A DNA stretch of 64,000 nt from Clusia tigrina (taxonomy: Eukaryota; Arthropoda; Insecta; Diptera; Clusiidae): contig OV050032.1 of the NCBI GenBank assembly GCA_920105625.2, positions 128,571,829-128,635,828 on the forward strand, given 5' to 3'. Under the pieces are notes generated by a model, which was given only the letters and a program-made list of their open reading frames with translations, was not told the DNA's origin and made no database searches. The position numbers and the translations under genes were made by a program. Shown piece by piece: positions 58,900-64,000 of the stretch. How positions within the stretch are numbered: position 1 is the stretch's first letter; every line of letters begins with the position of its first letter.

Positions 58900-59653
58900 A
58901 TATGCCCTAAAAACTGTGTATCTTTTATTAAGAAGCTACATTTATCGGCTTGAATTTTAAGATTATGTTCTTCTAATGTCGAAAAAATGTTTACAAGAGA
59001 ACTTATACGAGTATGCTCCTCCAATGAAGTTGAAAATACGAGAACGTCATCCAGATAGACAACACATGTCTTATTGGTATACTCGTATTTTTTCAAAATT
59101 TCATTCATCATTCTCTGAAATGTGGCTGGGGCATTTTTCAGCCCGAAAGGCATACGGACATATTCATATAGTCCAGCCGGAGTTACAAAAGCTGTATTTT
59201 CGATATCTTCCTCTGCCATCAATATTTGGTGGTAACCTTGGCTAAATCTATTGTGCTAAAGTACTGTGCTTTGCCCAGTTTGTCAAGAATGCCCTCAATA
59301 TTTGGCAGTGGGTATTTATCATCTACAGTCAATTGATTTAGTATCCTATAATCAACCACTAATCTGTACTTTTGTATGCCCGAGTTATGAATTTTTTTCG
59401 GTACTATTAAAATCGGAGAGCTATAACTACTCCTGCTTTCTCTGATTATTCCCTGATTTTTTAGCTCAACAATTTGTTTTCGCACTTCTTCTTCGTGCTT
59501 TGGAGGCAACCTATAAATTCGTGAATTTATTTGTTGATTAGTTATGGTTTTTATTTTATGTACCCCTGCTTTTGTTTTCGTAAGAGCGTCCCCTTCTTTA
59601 TAAATAAATTTATTGAATTTTTTCAAAAGCTTCTGCATTTGATTTTTTTTCAT
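58900..59653 (-). pseudogene. pol: gypsy4 reverse transcriptase
   Basis: 59219-59653: INSRIYRLPPKHEEEV, YSSPILIVPKK, RLVVDYRILNQLT and YFSTIDLAK (first catalytic Asp). A 1-nt frameshift near 59225 follows. 58869-59222 then continues with [17 protein letters not shown] and [12 protein letters not shown] (intact YLDD). It ends at KDTQFLGHI next to the mariner; the thumb is missing. Confidence 0.9.
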
Positions 59654-60115
59654 TCGGATCTAAATGGTTTAATTGGATATTTTTTACCTCATTTGTATCC
59701 AACGAATAAACCTGTTCTTGCAAGGCCTTCGATTGGATAGAAAGCTTAACCCCATTATTAAGGATGATTTCTTTACTTCCGATATCAATTACTTTTACAT
59801 TTTTGAATATGAAATCATTTACTAAAATTAGATCATATGGCTTATCAAAATCCATTTTTAACCATCTTATTTTCGCATTTGTAGGGAAAAAAATTCCGAA
59901 GCACACGGCGTTTTTACTTTCTCATTTGGGATTTCGATATTTCCGCCTATTGTACTTAGAATAGTATTTTTATGTTCTACTATGGGCAATTTCTATTTTA
60001 AAAAACTATTCTTTTTATGATGCTGATAGTGGATCCAGGGTCCACTAAAGTGCGCCATTTTTTGTAAAATATTTTTAGAAATATAATTTTGTTTTGATTT
60101 TCCGAGGCTAAATTA
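59610..60115 (-). pseudogene. pro: gypsy4 protease, split from gag by a mariner
   Basis: The N-terminal part near 60010-60040 has RTLVDPGSTISI, with Pro in place of the Thr/Ser of the Asp-Thr/Ser-Gly site. The C-terminal part (59610-59906) has DLILVNDFIFKNVKVID. Stops occur between them. The rosa-type mariner at 60116 lies just upstream. Confidence 0.82.
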
Positions 60116-61418
60116 AAGGGTTTTTCAAAAGAAACGCTACACAAGTAAATCGATAGTGACAGCAAACGACGCCATATTTTTCGCGCTCTTTTGACATTTC
60201 TCTTCAGTAAGGTTTGCCATTTCATCGTGCAAAGATATGCGAGCCAACAATGAGCCGAAATTATAAAAATTTACTACAGAAATTCGGAGTCAGTCGCCTC
60301 AACTTTAAGAGCGCTACGTCCAATTTATGGTCGTCATAATTGTCCTAGCAGATCAACAATTGAGCGTCTAGTAGAAAAATTTGAATCCACAGGCACAGTA
60401 CTAAATGTTCCCGTGCCAGTGAGACAAAGAAGTGCCCGTAGTGTCGAGAATATTGCTGCCGCTGAGGCTTCAGTTCCAGAAAGCCCAAATGTGTCTCTCA
60501 CACGTCGTTCTCAAGCGTTGGGCATCTCTGTAACGTCGTTGTGGCGAATTTTGCGAAAAGATCTTGGCCTACATCCTAACAAGATCAAATTGACGCAAGA
60601 ACTGAAGCCGCTTGACCACCATAAGCGTCGTATGTTCGTGAATTGGGCTGAGCAACAACTTGAAAATGATTCGGATTTTCATCGGAAAATCATCTTCAGC
60701 GATGAGGCTCATTTCTGGCTGAATGGCTTCGTCAACAAGCAAAATATGCGTTATTGGTTAGACAGCAATCCAAACGTACTCCATGAGTCATCATTGCATC
60801 CCGAAAAAATTACGGTTTGGTGCGGTTTATGGGCCGGCGGCGTCATTGGGCCGTACTTCTTCCGTGATGATCAAGACCGGCACATTACTGTGAATGCGAA
60901 TCGCTACCGTTCAATGATAACCGAATATTTTTGGCCCCAATTGGATAATATGGACTTGGAGGACATGTGGTTCCAACAGGACGGCGCCACAAGCCACACA
61001 GCGAATGCCACAATCAATTTACTGCAAACCAAGTTTGGTGAACGTGTTATCTCACGAAATGGCCCAGTCGATTGGCCGCCTCGGTCGTGCGATTTGACGC
61101 CGTTAGATTATTTCCTGTGGGGCTACGTCAAGTCTATGGTCTATGCCAACAAGCCAGCGACGATTGATGAACTTCGTACGAATATCGAACGTGAAATTGC
61201 AGCAGTATCGGCCGATTTATGCTTGAAAACCGTTTAAAATTGGGTTCAGCGTCTGGACTTCTGCAAGTGTGCCCGTGGTGGCCATGCAAAAGAAATCGAG
61301 ATCCATACATAATGGCATTGAACGTACTTTCACAGGAATAAAGAATTTCATTGATATCTAAAACCGGTTTTTTTTTATTTAAAAAAAACATTTGTAGCGC
61401 TCTTATTGAAAAACCCTA
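60116..61418 (+). mobile_element. DD41D (rosa-type) mariner, copy 1, complete ends
   Basis: Inverted termini AAGGGTTTTTCAAAAG... and ...TTGAAAAACCCTA, flanked by TA (60114-60115 and 61419-61420). The terminal repeats include a shared CGCTACA motif about 20 bp in. About 1.3 kb. Confidence 0.9.
60250..61312 (+). pseudogene. Rosa-type transposase copy 1 (DD41D), nearly intact
   Basis: The ATG at 60250 is followed by a frameshift within about 15 codons. The long frame then runs to a TAA at 61235-61237, with same-frame homology (NWVQRLDFCK) continuing to 61312. Helix-turn-helix part: RSTIERLVEKFESTG. Catalytic motifs: IIFSDEAHFWLNG (first Asp), WFQQDGATSHTAN (second Asp) and RSCDLTPLDYFLWG (third Asp in PLDY, 41 residues after the second). 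Only two lesions are seen, so it is the best-preserved ORF of the nested region. Confidence 0.9.
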
Positions 61419-61420
61419 TA

Positions 61421-62467
61421 TAAAAAAATCGTTATGATTATTTATTTCTTCAACCTCCTCGGACCCACTCATTGTATCTACTTCCCTAGGCGCTGGTCGA
61501 AAAGAGCGTCTTGCCGGTTGCGTTCTGTTTTGATAGCTTTGCCTAGTGTTAGCTGAATTGGCGTTCCACTGACGACTTTGATTGTGTCCTGAAAGGCCTG
61601 CCTGAACTTGAAGTCTGTAATTATTTTGAGTTCAAAAATTTTGAGGACGATACTGCTCTGAAACATTTTGAAAACGACCTTGTGCAGAAGGATTTTGTGG
61701 ACTATAATTGTTATAGCCTTGCCTAGGTAAATTAAGTTAATCTGAACTATTATTTCTTGGTTTCCATTTATTTTTATAATTGGTCTCACTTAGTGTAGCA
61801 GTTTGCTGACCATAATTTTTATTTTTGTCCAATACTAATTTTTTAAAATGAAGTTTGGATTTAAATTACCTTCATCAAACCCTTCAAATTCGTTAATTTT
61901 ATATGTTATTTCCGGCAATGATGTAACCCTCATAATGGTATATGCCAAAGTGCTGGATGCTAACTGTTTTATTCTTTGTAATTACAAAGCAGAACAAATT
62001 TCCTTCATTGGTTCTCCGTTTTCGCTTAGTGCACTGAATTCTGTAATATTATCAACTAAATCCTTTATTTTTCTACTAAGTTCCCTTATACTACCTATTC
62101 TTAGTGTCGTTATGTCTTTTGTAATTGTCATTTGGTCCTTTGTAGGCTTGTAGTGGTGTCTTAACTTTGTTTTACAGTCAGCCCATGTTAATGGTGGATT
62201 TGTTTGTAAATAATTTTTAGCTGAACCAAGTATATTCATATTATAAACCACTTGAAAAACTGCCTCGTCTTTTCCTACATAATCTAATAAAACTCTATCT
62301 ATAGCTCCCATAATTGCTGGTAACTTTTTCGAATCACCCTCAAAAGATTGCATATGCTTTAAATCTTTTTCGACTCGCTGCCTAAGTGTATTTCCTTGAT
62401 GATTTGCATTCTGATGTACCAATTGTGTTATCGCCACTAAACAACGCTCTATTTGTTGGTTTGCCAT
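61421..62467 (-). pseudogene. gag: gypsy4 gag, degenerate
   Basis: ATG at 62467 (MANQQIERCLVAITQLV). The first 161 residues are open and capsid-like (ILGSAKNYLQTNPPLTWADCKTKLRHHY is the retrotransposon-gag signature region). Further decayed frames to 61421 are Asn/Gln/Arg-rich, ending in an acidic tail (MSGSEEVEEINNH). No CCHC knuckle, as usual for the gypsy/17.6 group. Confidence 0.85.
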
Positions 62468-63009
62468 TCTGTATTATTTGTTTTTCTTTAATTTCTTTTC
62501 TTATCTGTATTAACACCACTAACCATTCACAACCAAAACAAAATCTTTACACTTTACGGCAAAATTTTAATTACTTTAAAAAATCATATTTTTATCCTCA
62601 TTTTCAAACTGATGCTGTGTTGATATGCTGATTTATATTTCTGAATTTCACAACACTTTTTCGTCTTATGTTCTGTAGTATATTTCGATGCTGCCTTCAG
62701 GTATGCAGATCCGCTGGTAATGATTGTGATAATTTGCTGAGAATTTCACAATTCTTCTTCGTATTTTGTTCTGTAGTCTGCTGTGCTGCTTCCTTTTTTT
62801 CGGTAATAACACTTTTTCGATGTTTTTCTCACATAAATTAGTTCACTTTAATTAGTGATCTTTATTGATTTTTATTGAGTTGTGGCTTTGCTTGAGTTGG
62901 GTTTAATTTGAATTGAGTTTTGATTTATTATATATTTATAATATATTTTATTCTATATATATTTTATATTATTTTAATAAGGAGCTCGGTATCGCTCATC
63001 GACTGCGCC
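62468..63009 (-). promoter_or_regulatory. gypsy4 5' leader with tRNA-Ser-type PBS
   Basis: About 540 bp between LTR and gag. In the minus sense GGCGCAGTCGATGAGCG follows the last T of the LTR, giving TGGCGCAGTCG, the tRNA-Ser-type PBS of 17.6/297-group elements. The leader contains TTGTGTTGATATGCTG-like repeats but no other feature I can name. Confidence 0.78.
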
Positions 63010-63287
63010 AGTTATATTATTTAAAAACTACTTTATACTATTTAGTAAAGAAAAACACAGCAACTTTATTTTGTGTGTGCTTTATTTGAACTCCAAACCT
63101 AGACTAAATCGAATGCTTTTTAACTGCGTTAAACATAAACATGTATGTGTTGATTTGTTACTGTGGCGGAATACACAGCAGCTAGAATATTCTGACTTTG
63201 TGCATTCCGTTACGTTTCTTGTGTTGATCATTCAATGGTACCGTGATCGGCAACATTATATGTTCAGCCTGAGGATTGTATGTAACT
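63010..63287 (-). repeat. gypsy4 5' LTR
   Basis: 278 bp, partner of 51285-51563. CGCA at 63288-63291 is the target-duplication partner of CGCG at 51281-51284. Confidence 0.93.
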
Positions 63288-63900
63288 CGCATGAGTTTTG
63301 AAGAAGGATTTTTCATTGCAAATAGATATGATGGTGTTCTATGATAACTTTTTACTAAGAATCTTTTACCATAAACGTATGGCCTAAAGTGAGTTATAGC
63401 CCAGTGTATTGCGGCTAATTCTTGCTCGATCGTAGATTTATTACTTTCACCTATCGTGAAAGCTCTCGAGGCATATGCTATGTGTAAGCTTAGAACTGTA
63501 AGCTTAGTAAATGAAACACTTCTGTACGCTTTGATCGTCTGTATCAAACTGATGCTACTCACGTTTGGCAGCGACAGAGTTTCATTCTGTTACAATCATG
63601 TAATTAATAGTAAGTAATATAATAAAGTAGTACTAAATACAAAAGTAGTCTTGTAGAATAGTTATAGATACAACAGTAATCAGTAAACTGCTACATATGG
63701 GAAGTTGTTTATCATTGTAATTTTGACTGAGTATGGCTCCGCATGCATATTTGCTTGCATCCGTGGTGATGCAGACTTGCTTCCTAAACTCAGGATATTT
63801 TAGTATATTTGGACTTATAAGTGCATTTTTTAAATACTGAAATGCATTCTCACACTCATTTGAATAAAGTGCATTTTTTACATAGTCCCGTTAATAGACG
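63288..63900 (-). pseudogene. pol: gypsy3 RNase H, proximal piece
   Basis: Minus-strand frames include NILKYPEFRKQVCITTDASKY (RNase H Asp, about 63770) and YASRAFTIGESNKSTIEQELAAI, then LVKSYHRTPSYLF (normally TDHRPL, so a catalytic Asp is lost) and NPSSKLMR. The last meets gypsy4 at 63291 and continues as LDLEEYEF at 51279. About 100 bp near 63590-63700 is extra, possibly a small insertion. Confidence 0.82.
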
Positions 63901-64000
63901 CGAATATTACGAAAAAGTAGGGACAAAATAAGTCACTTCGCGACAGAAAAGCTGTTCAGGATTCAGTTTTAGATTACAATATTTAATTTTAATTGTTTAA
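63901..64000. other. Window end, nothing recognised
   Basis: 100 bp of AT-rich sequence past the readable gypsy3 homology. RT and gag of gypsy3 should lie beyond the window if it is otherwise complete. Confidence 0.5.

Overview
The window is transposable-element-dominated insect DNA, most likely from a fly (Diptera, possibly a tephritid). No host gene could be supported. The repeat content points to a dipteran: Ty3/gypsy elements including an env-bearing errantivirus-like copy, BEL/Pao elements, Jockey-like and RNase H-containing (LOA/I-like) non-LTR elements, a DD34D mariner, two DD41D (rosa-type) mariners and long (TA)n tracts. Nearly every element is dead through stops, frameshifts, lost catalytic residues or later insertions. 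The organism and family names are inferences from motifs; no database search was run.

Region by region. 1-7024: a (TA)n tract interrupted by gypsy1 (889-7024, minus strand), with both LTRs, an ATAT target duplication, PBS and PPT. 7025-16880: a decayed BEL/Pao element (BEL1, plus strand), split by a solo LTR (9149-9454) and by an LOA-like non-LTR element (11384-16430) with a 10-bp target duplication. 16895-38551: a rearranged block built around one Ty3/gypsy element, gypsy2. A complete but dead copy lies at 28228-38551 (minus strand), carries a Jockey-like insertion in gag, and is itself inserted in an I-like non-LTR element (target duplication AGTG). A second piece (16970-23116) is an inverted, nearly identical copy of its LTR-gag-protease end including the same Jockey insertion. 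Between them lies a 500-N gap, flanked by about 4.4 kb present on both sides, which looks like an unmerged assembly overlap.

38552-49728: the 5' piece of the I-like element, BEL2 (plus, reverse transcriptase deleted, interrupted by an LTR that carries a 174-bp fold-back), a 5'-truncated non-LTR element with a YADD reverse transcriptase (43271-44895), and BEL3 (plus, about 46.3-49.35 kb) ending in a 370-bp (TA)n tract. 49729-64000: the most deeply nested part. Gypsy3 (minus) is split by the errantivirus-like gypsy4 (51285-63287, minus). Gypsy4 is split by a DD34D mariner (57682-58898), a DD41D mariner (60116-61418) and a second DD41D mariner (51693-55728). The last of these is split by gypsy5 (52069-55378, minus).

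The genes do not form a pathway. The common features are nesting, repeated loss of catalytic residues, and a strand bias: every main gypsy-type insertion is on the minus strand and all BEL/Pao pieces are on the plus strand. This layout would suit a piRNA-cluster-like locus or hairpin-siRNA source, but that is a hypothesis to test with small-RNA data.
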